The notes under the pieces: generated by a model
Told to the model about the DNA's origin: nothing
Seen by the model: only the letters and a program-made list of their open reading frames with translations
The model's database searches: none
Translations under genes and position numbers: made by a program
Assembly: GCA_000405685.1 (NCBI GenBank)
Contig: ASPF01000002.1
Span: 1-7,288, forward strand
Length of the DNA stretch: 7,288 nt
Origin: Candidatus Geocrenenecus sp. JGI 0000106-J15
Lineage (GTDB): Archaea > Thermoproteota > Nitrososphaeria_A > Caldarchaeales > Wolframiiraptoraceae
Direction of reading: 5' to 3'
Shown here: piece after piece, positions 1-6,792 of the stretch
Layout of the letters: each line of letters opens with the position of its first letter
Position numbering within the stretch: position 1 is the first letter of the stretch

Positions 1-3000
1 AAATTTAGAGAGATATTTACAAAATCTACAGGTTTTAAACCATGGGCTCTACAAGAAGTCTGGGCTAGAAGAGTATTCCTTAAAGAGAATTTTACATTAG
101 TAGCTCCCACAGGCATAGGTAAGACTATGTTCTGTATTGTTATGGCCCTTTTTCTCGTAAAACATGAAGATAGTAGATGCTATCTCATGTTACCGAGTTC
201 ACTGCTTGTTGAGCAAGTATCAGAAAAAGCTATTAGCATGGCCGAGAAGATAGGTTTGCCATCCGATTATATTGTCTATTATCATGCAGGTATACCGAGA
301 AACAAGAGAGAAGAAATTCTCAAAAAGATTAAGTCTAGAGATTATAAGTTATTGATTACAACTGATAGATTTCTAATTGATAGAAGTGATTCTCTAAATG
401 GCACACGCTTTGACTACATATTTGTAGATGATGTAGATTCTTTCCTAAAGTCTCCTAAAAATATTGATAAAGTGATCTCGCTGCTAGGATTTGATCCAGA
501 GATAATCGATACCGTGATGAGACTTGTTGAAATCAAGAAGAGATTAAGCTCTCAAGTTGATAGTAACCTTCTGGCTGAATATGAAGAATTAAAGAAACAA
601 GTTATGAAGGAGAGACAGAAAGAGCATGGTAGCCTCGTAGTTGCAGGCGCCACGCTTCGTCCTAGAAAAACTAAACGTATACATATTTTTTCAGAATTAC
701 TTGGCTTCGAGCTTGGAACTAAACCAGAATTTATCAGAAATATCGTAGATTTTTATTTACCTGTAGATGGTGACCTTGAAGAAAAAACAATCCAAATAGT
801 AAAGAAGTTTGGCAGTGGAGCATTAATCTTCGTTCCATCAGCATTAGGAAGAAATTATGCGAGGAAATTAACTGAGAAGCTTAAGGAAATAGGAATCAGA
901 CCCTACTTCTACGAAGTTATGGAAGATGATATTCTGGAAAAATTTTCAAGAGGAGAATACGATGTACTAATAGGTATATCAACTAGCCGAAGTCCACTAG
1001 CTAGAGGAATAGATCTACCTGAAAGAATAAGGTATGCAATCTTTGTCGGTGTACCTAGGAGGGAGATCAAAATAAAGAAAGACGAAGTGAATCCAAATAA
1101 GATATATGCTCTTTTAGTGAATGTTGTTGAAACATTAGATGAACCATTTAAGATGGAGGTCTTCAAGATGATCCAGAAGTTAAAGAATATCGTTCCAGCG
1201 TCAAGAGAGATTGTTATGAAGATTCAGGAATCATTCGAGAAAGATGTTAGACTCAATAATTATCAAGGATATATAAAGCGTATAGTCGAGCAGTCTAGAA
1301 GGCTATTAAATAAGATTCTCATAGAAGAATTCTTAGAAAAAATAGCTAAAGAAACAGACATATTAATCAATATATTGGATGATGGATTTTCTTTAATAAT
1401 TCCAGACACACTTGGATATGTTCAAGCTTCTGGGAGGACTTCAAGACTCTATGCAGGTGGAATCTCCAGAGGCATAAGCATATTGTTGGTTGATGATATA
1501 AAGACTTTCACAGGTTTAACTAAAAGACTTCGAGTAATATTAGACGACTTTGAATGGGTAAACTATAGTGAAGAAGAAGTTGAAAGAATCTTCAAAGAAG
1601 TAGATCATGATAGACAGTTAATTAAAGATATACTAGCTGGGAGAATAATGTTCCCATCAAAAGATATCATGAAGATGGCTCTAGTTATTGTTGAATCACC
1701 TACTAAAGCAAAGACGTTTGCAAGCTTCTTCGGTAGACCATACAAGAGAGAAGTTGAAGGTATACCTGTTTATGAGACAAGCACACCGAACCTCGTATTA
1801 CAGATTGCTGCAAGTATGGGTCATGTTACAGAACTTTCTATAACACCTGGCTTCCATGGAGTCTTAGAAGAAGATGGAAGATACCTCCCAGTATTCTCAC
1901 CTATAAAGAAATGTAATAAATGTGGTTATCAATTTGTGGAAAACAGTAAATGCCCTTCATGTAGTTCAGAGGACGTAAGCTCAAAAAGAGATATCATAGA
2001 AGCCTTAAGAAAGATTGCTCTCGAGGTTAATGAAGTATATGTCGCTACAGACCCTGACGCTGAAGGAGAGAAGATCGCATACGATATTTATTCTTCACTC
2101 GTACCCTATAATCGAGATATATATCGTCTTGAATTCCATGAAGTTACGAGAAGAGCATTAATCTATGCATTAAACAATAAATCTAAAATCTCGATTCCAT
2201 TAGTTGAATCTCAGCTTGTGAGAAGAATTGAAGATAGATGGCTTGGATTTGAATTAAGTAGAAAACTATGGGATAGATTTAAGATAAAGACTCTGTCAGC
2301 TGGTAGAGTTCAGACCCCAGTCCTAGGTTGGATAATCGATAGATATAGAGAAAACAGAAAAAAGAAGACCTTACTCTATGTTGCATTAGAGAATAGCATA
2401 GAAATAGTTTTCGAGAATCCATCTAACTTAAAGCTAATCTTGGATAAGTATAAGCAGGGAGAATTAAAAGCTATAGTGAAAGAACTTAGAGAAGAAGTTT
2501 TAGAGGTTCATCCTCCACCTCCATATACTACTGATTCTCTCTTGAAAGATGCTTTCATCCTAATCGGTTTACCTGTCGCTGAAACTATGAAGCTTGCACA
2601 AGACCTCTTCGAAAGTGGGCTTATAACATATCATAGAACAGATGCTACTACTGTTTCTTCAGTTGGTTTGAACGTAGCTAGAGAATACATAGAGACAATG
2701 AATTTAGGTGTAGCTACTCCTCGAACTTATTGGAGAGAGGGAGCACATGAATGTATTAGACCTGTTAAACCTATAGATGTAAGTAAGCTATCTCAATACA
2801 TAGGGATAGGGTTAATAAAGCCTTCAGCGAAGCTGACTAGAAGCCATCTAAGACTATATGATTTGATCTTTAGAAGATTTATAGCTAGTCAACTTCCATC
2901 CGCCAAGGTGTTACTCCAGAGATACAAAGTAGCAGTAAATGGATTAGAAGTAGATGTTGATAAGAATGTAGAGATTATTGAGTCAGGCTTCAACAAAGTG

Positions 3001-3408
3001 TTCTCAATCATAAGAATAGATAGGAAGATCATGGAGGGGGAATACAGTATTAAGAATATTGAAGTTAAAAAGGTTCCAGCAGCCTGGCTCTATAGTGAAG
3101 GAGATATAATAGCTTTAATGAAAGATAGAGGAATCGGTAGACCTAGTACCTATAGTAGAATAGTACAAATCTTGTTCGACCGTGGTTACGTTTTTGAGAG
3201 GAAGGGTAAACTCATTCCAACCAATAAAGGTTTATCGGTGTACTCCTACTTGAAAGAATATTTTGGAGATTATGTCTCAGAAGAAGTAACTAGACAGCTT
3301 GAGTTAAAAATGGATAAGATTGAAGCTGGAGAATTAGATTATCAGCAAGTATTGAGAGAGCTTAGAAGACAAGTTGAAGAAATTAGAATTATCAAGGTAG
3401 AAGCTTAG
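1..3408 (+). CDS. rgy: Reverse gyrase (SF2 helicase-like + type IA topoisomerase), 5'-partial
   Basis: Reverse gyrase introduces positive supercoils into DNA using ATP and is a hallmark of hyperthermophiles. The frame is open from base 1, so the first in-frame ATG (127) is internal: the Walker A motif APTGIGKT (visible residues 35-42) and a Q-motif-like glutamine (residue 18) precede it. The helicase half continues with the Walker B-like DDVD (143-146), a motif III-like GATLRP, and motif VI QASGRTSR (475-482). The topoisomerase half starts near MALVIVESPTKAK (559 on). It carries a zinc finger with Cys 638, 641, 651 and 654, the Toprim acidic triad DPDAE (D684, D686, E688), and the catalytic tyrosine in LITYHRTD (Y877). 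GRPSTY lies near the C-terminus. Visible length is 1135 residues; only the N-terminal region, usually with another zinc finger, is missing. It is a single chain, unlike the split versions known in a few archaea. Its stop overlaps that of the convergent ridA by 4 nt. Confidence 0.97.
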   Translation, partial: KFREIFTKSTGFKPWALQEVWARRVFLKENFTLVAPTGIGKTMFCIVMALFLVKHEDSRCYLMLPSSLLVEQVSEKAISMAEKIGLPSDYIVYYHAGIPRNKREEILKKIKSRDYKLLITTDRFLIDRSDSLNGTRFDYIFVDDVDSFLKSPKNIDKVISLLGFDPEIIDTVMRLVEIKKRLSSQVDSNLLAEYEELKKQVMKERQKEHGSLVVAGATLRPRKTKRIHIFSELLGFELGTKPEFIRNIVDFYLPVDGDLEEKTIQIVKKFGSGALIFVPSALGRNYARKLTEKLKEIGIRPYFYEVMEDDILEKFSRGEYDVLIGISTSRSPLARGIDLPERIRYAIFVGVPRREIKIKKDEVNPNKIYALLVNVVETLDEPFKMEVFKMIQKLKNIVPASREIVMKIQESFEKDVRLNNYQGYIKRIVEQSRRLLNKILIEEFLEKIAKETDILINILDDGFSLIIPDTLGYVQASGRTSRLYAGGISRGISILLVDDIKTFTGLTKRLRVILDDFEWVNYSEEEVERIFKEVDHDRQLIKDILAGRIMFPSKDIMKMALVIVESPTKAKTFASFFGRPYKREVEGIPVYETSTPNLVLQIAASMGHVTELSITPGFHGVLEEDGRYLPVFSPIKKCNKCGYQFVENSKCPSCSSEDVSSKRDIIEALRKIALEVNEVYVATDPDAEGEKIAYDIYSSLVPYNRDIYRLEFHEVTRRALIYALNNKSKISIPLVESQLVRRIEDRWLGFELSRKLWDRFKIKTLSAGRVQTPVLGWIIDRYRENRKKKTLLYVALENSIEIVFENPSNLKLILDKYKQGELKAIVKELREEVLEVHPPPPYTTDSLLKDAFILIGLPVAETMKLAQDLFESGLITYHRTDATTVSSVGLNVAREYIETMNLGVATPRTYWREGAHECIRPVKPIDVSKLSQYIGIGLIKPSAKLTRSHLRLYDLIFRRFIASQLPSAKVLLQRYKVAVNGLEVDVDKNVEIIESGFNKVFSIIRIDRKIMEGEYSIKNIEVKKVPAAWLYSEGDIIALMKDRGIGRPSTYSRIVQILFDRGYVFERKGKLIPTNKGLSVYSYLKEYFGDYVSEEVTRQLELKMDKIEAGELDYQQVLRELRRQVEEIRIIKVEA

Positions 3409-3788
3409 TCATCTCTATATGCGATTACATCTACCTCTATCAAAGCATCTTCAATTGGTGGAGAAGCTATCACAGTTGTTCTAGTAGGTTTATGATTCTT
3501 GAAAAACTCTTCGTAAACTCTGTTCATTGTCTTGAAATATTCTGGGCTCTTCAAGTATATGGTTACTCTAACTATGTCTTCAATTTCATATCCTGCGGAT
3601 TTAATTATTTCTTGAATATTTAGGAAAACATTCTTTGCTTGTTCTTCAAATCCTTCTGCTAGTTTCCCAGTAGAGATATCTACTCCTAGTTGTCCAGAAA
3701 CAAACAATAATTTATCACATTTAATTGCTTGAGAATAAGACGCAACAGGTTTAGGAGCCTTTTCTGTATATACTACTTCTTTAACCAT
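3405..3788 (-). CDS. ridA: RidA family enamine/imine deaminase (YjgF/YER057c/UK114)
   Basis: RidA proteins are small cytosolic trimers that hydrolyse reactive enamines/imines, such as 2-aminoacrylate and 2-aminocrotonate released by PLP enzymes, to 2-keto acids and ammonia. The 127-residue product has the family pattern: PVASYSQA near residues 14-21, LLFVSGQLG (27-35), EEQAKNVFLNIQEIIKSAG (48-66), the conserved arginine in PTRTTV (R103), and the acidic residue in IEVDVIA (E118). R103 and E118 match the positions that hold the substrate carboxylate and activate water in bacterial RidA. I chose the ATG at 3788. It gives the normal family length, aligns with the usual N-terminus and lies about 26 nt after a TATA-like box. 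The longer frame opening at 3875 would overlap the divergent HAD gene and add a non-family hydrophobic leader. A GGAGG lies only 2 nt upstream, too close for a typical Shine-Dalgarno, so leaderless initiation is plausible. Confidence 0.93.
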   Translation of the reverse strand: MVKEVVYTEKAPKPVASYSQAIKCDKLLFVSGQLGVDISTGKLAEGFEEQAKNVFLNIQEIIKSAGYEIEDIVRVTIYLKSPEYFKTMNRVYEEFFKNHKPTRTTVIASPPIEDALIEVDVIAYRDD

Positions 3789-3813
3789 ATCCTCCCATAT
3801 ATATTCATCTATA

Positions 3814-3820
3814 GATAAAC
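3814..3820 (-). promoter_or_regulatory. Putative TATA box for ridA
   Basis: On the minus strand this reads GTTTATC, preceded by the A-rich AAAA that could act as a BRE. It ends about 26 nt before the ridA ATG, the spacing expected for an archaeal leaderless or very short-leader transcript. It is a motif match only; the region is AT-rich, and a second AT-run (ATATATAT) lies nearer the start. Confidence 0.4.
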
Positions 3821-3832
3821 TTTTAACTAAGC

Positions 3833-3840
3833 CATATACA
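3833..3840 (+). promoter_or_regulatory. Putative TATA box for the HAD gene
   Basis: CATATACA sits about 16-23 nt before the ATG at 3856, inside the 67-bp divergent spacer shared with ridA. The spacing is slightly short for a leaderless start. No Shine-Dalgarno-like sequence precedes this ATG, so transcription starting close to the start codon is the likelier mode. Confidence 0.3.
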
Positions 3841-3855
3841 AGAAGAGATCCAAGA

Positions 3856-4917
3856 ATGAAGATACTCCATGACATTGAGAAGATAAGAGATGCAGAAGCA
3901 GCAGTACTAGACTGTGATGGTACAATAATAGATGCGTCTAGTTCTTATGATTTAGCTATAAGAATTACGATGGCGATTGTAATCGATAAATTGTTTGAAG
4001 TCGAAGTCAAGTTTGGTGAAGATTTTGAGGAAGCGTTATCTGCTCTGAGAATGACTGGTGGATTCAATAACGATTCTGACGCTACTTCAGCATTATTGCA
4101 GACTATCTGCATCTTTCTACCTGATGCTCTAGACGTCAAGTTGATTAAATGGGATAAATTAGAAAACATCAATGAATATGTTAAACCTATAGAAGCAGCT
4201 CAATCCAGTCCTAGATTTATCCACGAAGCGTTTAAATGGTTAAGCTATGAAATAAAGTCAAAGAAGAAATATTTTGATTTAAGAAATATTGAAAAACTAC
4301 TTGAAACAAAAGCCTTAAGCCTTGGAGCAGGTGATAAACTCTTTAAGCTTAGATCTATCTTAAATTATCCAAGACCCTTCGGAGAAAGTTTTCTTTCCAC
4401 CTTATTTGATGAGATATTTCTAGGAGCTGAAGGAGTAAGGATGAAATATTCATGGGAGCCGTGCTATGTTAATTACACAGGAACCCTCAAGAATGAGAAG
4501 CTCTTGATCAGTGAACGATCTATGAAGGAGCTAATTGAGCTCTTACCAAAGGGTGCAGCATTAGTTACTGGTAGAGGAAGATGGGAGACTGAGAAAACTC
4601 TTCAACCAATCTTAAGATACTTCAACATGGAAGCATCCTTCTTTACCGCTGATAAAGGTTTAGAATATGAGAAGCCTAGTCCAAAAGCTCTAATAGAATC
4701 AGCAAAGATTCTCGGAACTAAGAAGATAATTTACGTAGGGAATTCAATGGAAGACCTCCTCATGTCTCTGGCAGCTTTCAGAGAAGGACTAGATATCGGG
4801 TTCGTAGCAGTCTCAAATGATGAGGAATTATCTAGGGAGTTTGAAGAAAGAGGAGCTAACGCTATTTTAGAAGATATCAATGAATTACCAGTATTGATTA
4901 AAGTTGCAAAGTGTTAG
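3856..4917 (+). CDS. HAD superfamily phosphatase-like hydrolase (large archaeal form)
   Basis: A 353-residue HAD-fold protein, probably a cytosolic phosphomonoesterase of unknown substrate. All four HAD motifs are visible: motif I LDCDGT (nucleophile D19, acid D21), motif II LVTGRG (T238), motif III lysine in YEKPSP (K273), and motif IV GNSMEDLL (acidic E299/D300). A conserved-looking TGGFNNDSD stretch (67-75) follows motif I. As I recall, a similar GGFNNDWD-like pattern marks a HAD subfamily IA group found in archaea and cyanobacteria and sometimes annotated near histidine biosynthesis; I treat that as a lead, not an assignment. At 353 residues it exceeds the usual 200-260 for HAD phosphatases, because about 160 residues (roughly 76-235) separate motifs I and II and presumably form an enlarged cap. 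It is divergent from ridA. The PqqD-like gene follows in the same direction after 43 nt but with its own TATA box. Confidence 0.85.
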   Translation: MKILHDIEKIRDAEAAVLDCDGTIIDASSSYDLAIRITMAIVIDKLFEVEVKFGEDFEEALSALRMTGGFNNDSDATSALLQTICIFLPDALDVKLIKWDKLENINEYVKPIEAAQSSPRFIHEAFKWLSYEIKSKKKYFDLRNIEKLLETKALSLGAGDKLFKLRSILNYPRPFGESFLSTLFDEIFLGAEGVRMKYSWEPCYVNYTGTLKNEKLLISERSMKELIELLPKGAALVTGRGRWETEKTLQPILRYFNMEASFFTADKGLEYEKPSPKALIESAKILGTKKIIYVGNSMEDLLMSLAAFREGLDIGFVAVSNDEELSREFEERGANAILEDINELPVLIKVAKC

Positions 4918-4932
4918 AGGTTCTGACAATAC

Positions 4933-4939
4933 TTATATA
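4933..4939 (+). promoter_or_regulatory. TATA box for the PqqD-like gene, deciding its start
   Basis: TTATATA is centred 25 nt before the ATG at 4961 and lies within the 43-nt gap after the HAD stop. This is the classic archaeal leaderless geometry. It supports starting the small gene at 4961 rather than at upstream in-frame codons (the frame is open from 4904), because those would put the TATA box inside the coding sequence. Confidence 0.6.
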
Positions 4940-4960
4940 CAAGTCCACGAAGAAGAAGTC

Positions 4961-5212
4961 ATGGAAGAAGCTAAATTAAAACGTAAAGGGGCATTAGTAA
5001 GAGAAAGTGGATCTATAATCCTCGTGAATGAAGAAGACAAAGCTTTTGGTGTAGATGAGGTTGTAGCATATATATGGAGTATAAGTGATGGGAAAACAGT
5101 AAGCGAAGTTATTGACCAGTTCTCAGAAGTTAGCAACATACCTACAGAGGAAGTGAGAGAGCCAATTATAAATCTTATTAATAAACTGAAATCAGTATCT
5201 CTACTAGAATAG
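4961..5212 (+). CDS. PqqD-like small winged-helix protein (stand-alone RRE-type)
   Basis: This 83-residue protein resembles the PqqD family. In bacteria PqqD is the peptide-recognition partner (RRE, RiPP recognition element) of the radical SAM enzyme PqqE. Visible pattern: N-terminal beta stretch LVRESGSIILVNEEDKAFGVDEVVAYIWSI, then DGKTVSEVIDQFSEV, then NIPTEEVREPIINLINKLKSVSLLE. This is the PqqD order of a two-strand hairpin, a helix with an aromatic IW, a DGK-T turn, and a final helix ending in leucines. There is no signal peptide or membrane segment. No precursor peptide, radical SAM gene or pqqABCE homologue lies in the window, so a PQQ role is unsupported. Archaea often carry orphan members of unknown function. 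It is transcribed after the HAD gene, probably from its own promoter, and converges on the GGR fragment 36 nt downstream. Confidence 0.75.
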   Translation: MEEAKLKRKGALVRESGSIILVNEEDKAFGVDEVVAYIWSISDGKTVSEVIDQFSEVSNIPTEEVREPIINLINKLKSVSLLE

Positions 5213-5248
5213 GGTAACTAGAGTAGAAGTTTAACCTTCATCTAAGAT

Positions 5249-5993
5249 TTAGGTTATAGAAGATAATAAAAGCCTGACGACGGTATAAGGGCTTAAGAAG
5301 GCTCTTGAAAAAGACGTATACTGGAAATCCATATCTAACTTTTTAGAGAATTCCTCTACTAAGCCGCTTTTGTCAACAACTTCAAATAGTTTATCAATGA
5401 TTTGGAATGGTAAACTTCTAATAATTCTCATTAGATTAGCGATTCGATCGAGTTCTCTTGTAAGAGATCTTACGACCTCTTTATTATGATGGATATCTGT
5501 AGATGCTTCTGTAAGCCTTGAAGCAATGATTTTAGATATACTCCTCGCAATCAATCCACCCATTATTACTCCTCCACCAGTACTAGCTTTAACATGGCCA
5601 GCTGCATCTCCAACTGGTATGATCATGGAATCTAGATCTATTTTAAGAGGTCTCCCTGTATATACTCCATGAGATACACTCCGAATGATCTTGATATCTG
5701 GAAATCTATCTTTCAAGAATTTATGTAATTTAATTCTCAAGTTATTCTTTGAAGCTACTCCAATCTTTCCTACTTCATCATTTACGGGTATTAGATAAGC
5801 GAAGAATTCAGGTAGATATCTTTCGAAAAATAAGTATACATATCTAGGGTCTAATGAGTGGCCCTCCACCCATAACTGGATTATAGGAATCCACATATTT
5901 CTCTCTGTAGTCTTGTTTAGAATTTTTCGAAGAAGAATCGAAGCCATACCTTCTGCATCAACTAGCTTCTCAGCTTTTATCTCTAAACCTCTC
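5249..5993 (-). CDS. Geranylgeranyl reductase family flavoprotein, C-terminal part (separated from its N-terminus)
   Basis: This is the C-terminal 247 residues of an FAD-dependent geranylgeranyl reductase, the enzyme class that hydrogenates the isoprenoid chains of archaeal lipids. It begins at RGLEIKAEKLVDAEGMAS. It contains the diagnostic FAD-binding segment PVGDAAGHVKASTGGGV at about 5570-5617, the usual family signature near the flavin. On the minus strand the frame continues upstream of 5993 to 6121, but those 43 residues have no family similarity and are antisense to the threonine synthase end, so I exclude them. The missing N-terminus is found at 6793-7193 on the plus strand; joined with it, the protein is a continuous 381 residues, close to the usual length. 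The separation is therefore probably an artefact or a recent rearrangement, not decay: no frameshift or internal stop is visible. Confidence 0.88.
5899..5993 (+). repeat. Left copy of a perfect 95-bp inverted repeat (GGR coding sequence)
   Basis: Base by base, 5899-5993 equals the reverse complement of 7194-7288 with no mismatch (paired positions sum to 13187). The match breaks at 5994 (G, where the other copy predicts C). The other boundary is set by the window end, so the repeat could be longer in the source molecule. Both copies encode the same 31 GGR residues around LVDAEGMAS. There are no transposase genes, terminal-repeat motifs or target duplications around it. Confidence 0.97.
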
Positions 5994-5994
5994 G
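5993..5994. other. Probable chimeric or rearrangement junction (GGR to threonine synthase)
   Basis: To the left of this point the minus strand encodes GGR; to the right the plus strand encodes the interior of threonine synthase. Both coding sequences are interrupted here without a start or stop. The sequence around the joint is CCTCTC followed by GCAGGG. The threonine synthase frame reads LAG across it, so a few bases (such as CTCTC) may be shared by both parents, which fits a microhomology joint. The intact GGR sequence at the other copy (7193 and below) shows what should have followed. Confidence 0.85.
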
Positions 5995-6395
5995 CAGGGT
6001 TATTTGACGCAGTAGATTCAGGAATCATCAAAAGAGATGAATCAGTCGTCCTTATTGTTACAGGATCTGGAATGAAGGACCCAACTACTATACAATCAGT
6101 CATGGAAAGGAAGAGCTTCATAGATTTAGGAAAGAAGAAGCAGATTGGAGTTACAAAAAAGAAGATTTTAGAGTTACTAATAGAGAAACCCTTACATGGA
6201 TATATGATTCAGAAAGAACTAGCTTTAAGATATGGAATTAAGATAAGCCTGCCCACGGTCTATGAACATTTAAGAGACCTCGAAATCATAGGTTTAATAC
6301 AGCAATCTATCTCAAGTAAGAACAGGTTAAAGAGACCTAGTAAGAAATATCATGTAACTGAGATGGGGAGGGAAGTTTACAGAAGACTTTCTTAA
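5994..6395 (+). CDS. thrC: Threonine synthase C-terminus fused to a PadR-like winged helix, 5'-truncated
   Basis: Threonine synthase is a PLP enzyme converting O-phosphohomoserine to threonine. The first ~35 visible residues, LFDAVDSGIIKRDESVVLIVTGSGMKDP, match the C-terminal end of archaeal/bacterial threonine synthase, including the VxxxTGxGxKDP element; the related cysteate synthase is an alternative. The same frame continues without a stop into about 85 residues with a PadR/winged-helix pattern: KKKILELLIEKPLHGYMIQKEL, then ISLPTVYEHLRDLEIIGLI as the likely recognition helix, then a basic wing KNRLKRPSKKYHVTEMGREVYRRL. The frame extends upstream to an ATG at 5913, but that part is the antisense of GGR and not threonine synthase, so the true gene is cut at the junction; roughly the N-terminal 300 or more residues are absent. 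An internal ATG at 6102 could in principle start a separate regulator. The stop overlaps that of convergent acyP by 4 nt. Confidence 0.75.
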   Translation, partial: AGLFDAVDSGIIKRDESVVLIVTGSGMKDPTTIQSVMERKSFIDLGKKKQIGVTKKKILELLIEKPLHGYMIQKELALRYGIKISLPTVYEHLRDLEIIGLIQQSISSKNRLKRPSKKYHVTEMGREVYRRLS

Positions 6396-6679
6396 TACAA
6401 TATCGAAAACTCGTTGAACTCTCCTATATATTCTTCCCAATCAACTACGATATTGGTTACTTTTGCACCTGGTGGACCAACCCAACACCATGATAGAAGC
6501 TTCTTGATATCTTCTTTCTCTCCTTCAAATACTGCTTCAACTTTTCCATCTGGGAGATTTCTTATCCAACCTTTCACACCAACTTTATCAGCCATCTTCT
6601 TAGTATTTGATCTATAGAAGACTCCTTGAACCTTTCCTTCAATAATAATGTGAGCACGAGCTTTCAAGAAGATCGCCAC
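6392..6679 (-). CDS. acyP: Acylphosphatase
   Basis: A small cytosolic enzyme hydrolysing carboxyl-phosphate bonds, for example in carbamoyl phosphate, acetyl phosphate and 1,3-bisphosphoglycerate. The 95 residues show the family signature GKVQGVFYR (catalytic R23) and GWIRNLPDGKVEAVFEG (catalytic N41). The C-terminal GPPGAKVTNIVVDWEEY...FSILY is also typical. The length is within the usual 90-100. The start is GTG at 6679, preceded 1 nt away by AAGGAG, too close to act as a normal Shine-Dalgarno. The TTG at 6667 would give MKARAHIII..., a common N-terminus for this family, but with a 13-nt spacing. Both remain possible. It is divergent from the GGR N-terminal gene across a 113-bp spacer, and its stop codon interlocks with that of the threonine synthase fragment. 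Confidence 0.95.
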   Translation of the reverse strand: MAIFLKARAHIIIEGKVQGVFYRSNTKKMADKVGVKGWIRNLPDGKVEAVFEGEKEDIKKLLSWCWVGPPGAKVTNIVVDWEEYIGEFNEFSILY

Positions 6680-6707
6680 TCTCCTTTAGTAGTAATATCT
6701 AACCATC

Positions 6708-6717
6708 TTATTTTTAG
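6708..6717 (-). promoter_or_regulatory. Putative TATA-like element for acyP
   Basis: On the minus strand this reads CTAAAAATAA and ends about 28 nt before the GTG start of acyP. Placement suits an archaeal promoter giving a short or no leader. The evidence is only AT composition and spacing. Confidence 0.3.
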
Positions 6718-6760
6718 TCTTTAACTTCTAAAATGCATATCTAGATGCTGGAAAACCTAA

Positions 6761-6768
6761 TTATAAAG
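6761..6768 (+). promoter_or_regulatory. Putative TATA box for the GGR gene
   Basis: TTATAAAG is centred about 28 nt before the TTG at 6793, with the purine-rich GAAAACC just upstream as a possible BRE. The geometry fits a leaderless transcript beginning at or just before the TTG. It lies in the divergent acyP-GGR spacer. Confidence 0.5.
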
Positions 6769-6792
6769 ACTTGAGATACCTTCTTATTAGAA

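Noticed and set aside
909..1166. Minus-strand ORF inside reverse gyrase, with similar shadows at 3945-4172, 4933-5139 and 6414-6617
   Set aside because: Each lies antisense to a well-supported gene, shows no recognisable motif and has no promoter of its own.
127..3408. Reverse gyrase starting at the ATG at 127
   Set aside because: Walker A and the Q-motif region lie upstream in the same open frame; the true start is left of the window.
3789..3875. 29-residue hydrophobic N-terminal extension of RidA as a signal or membrane anchor
   Set aside because: It overlaps the divergent HAD gene and covers both promoters, and RidA proteins start at the MVKEVVYTEKAPKP position.
5213..5248. Terminator hairpin in the convergent PqqD-like/GGR spacer
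   Set aside because: No convincing inverted repeat or T-run is visible in the 36 nt.
5913..5993. N-terminus MFRIFRRRIEA... of the plus-strand ORF, and the identical start of a minus-strand ORF at 7194-7274
   Set aside because: Both are antisense translations of the repeated GGR segment; the identity reflects the inverted repeat, not a shared protein domain.
5994..6121. N-terminus MKLFLSMTDC... of the minus-strand GGR ORF
   Set aside because: It is antisense to the threonine synthase C-terminus and has no GGR features; the real N-terminus is at 6793.
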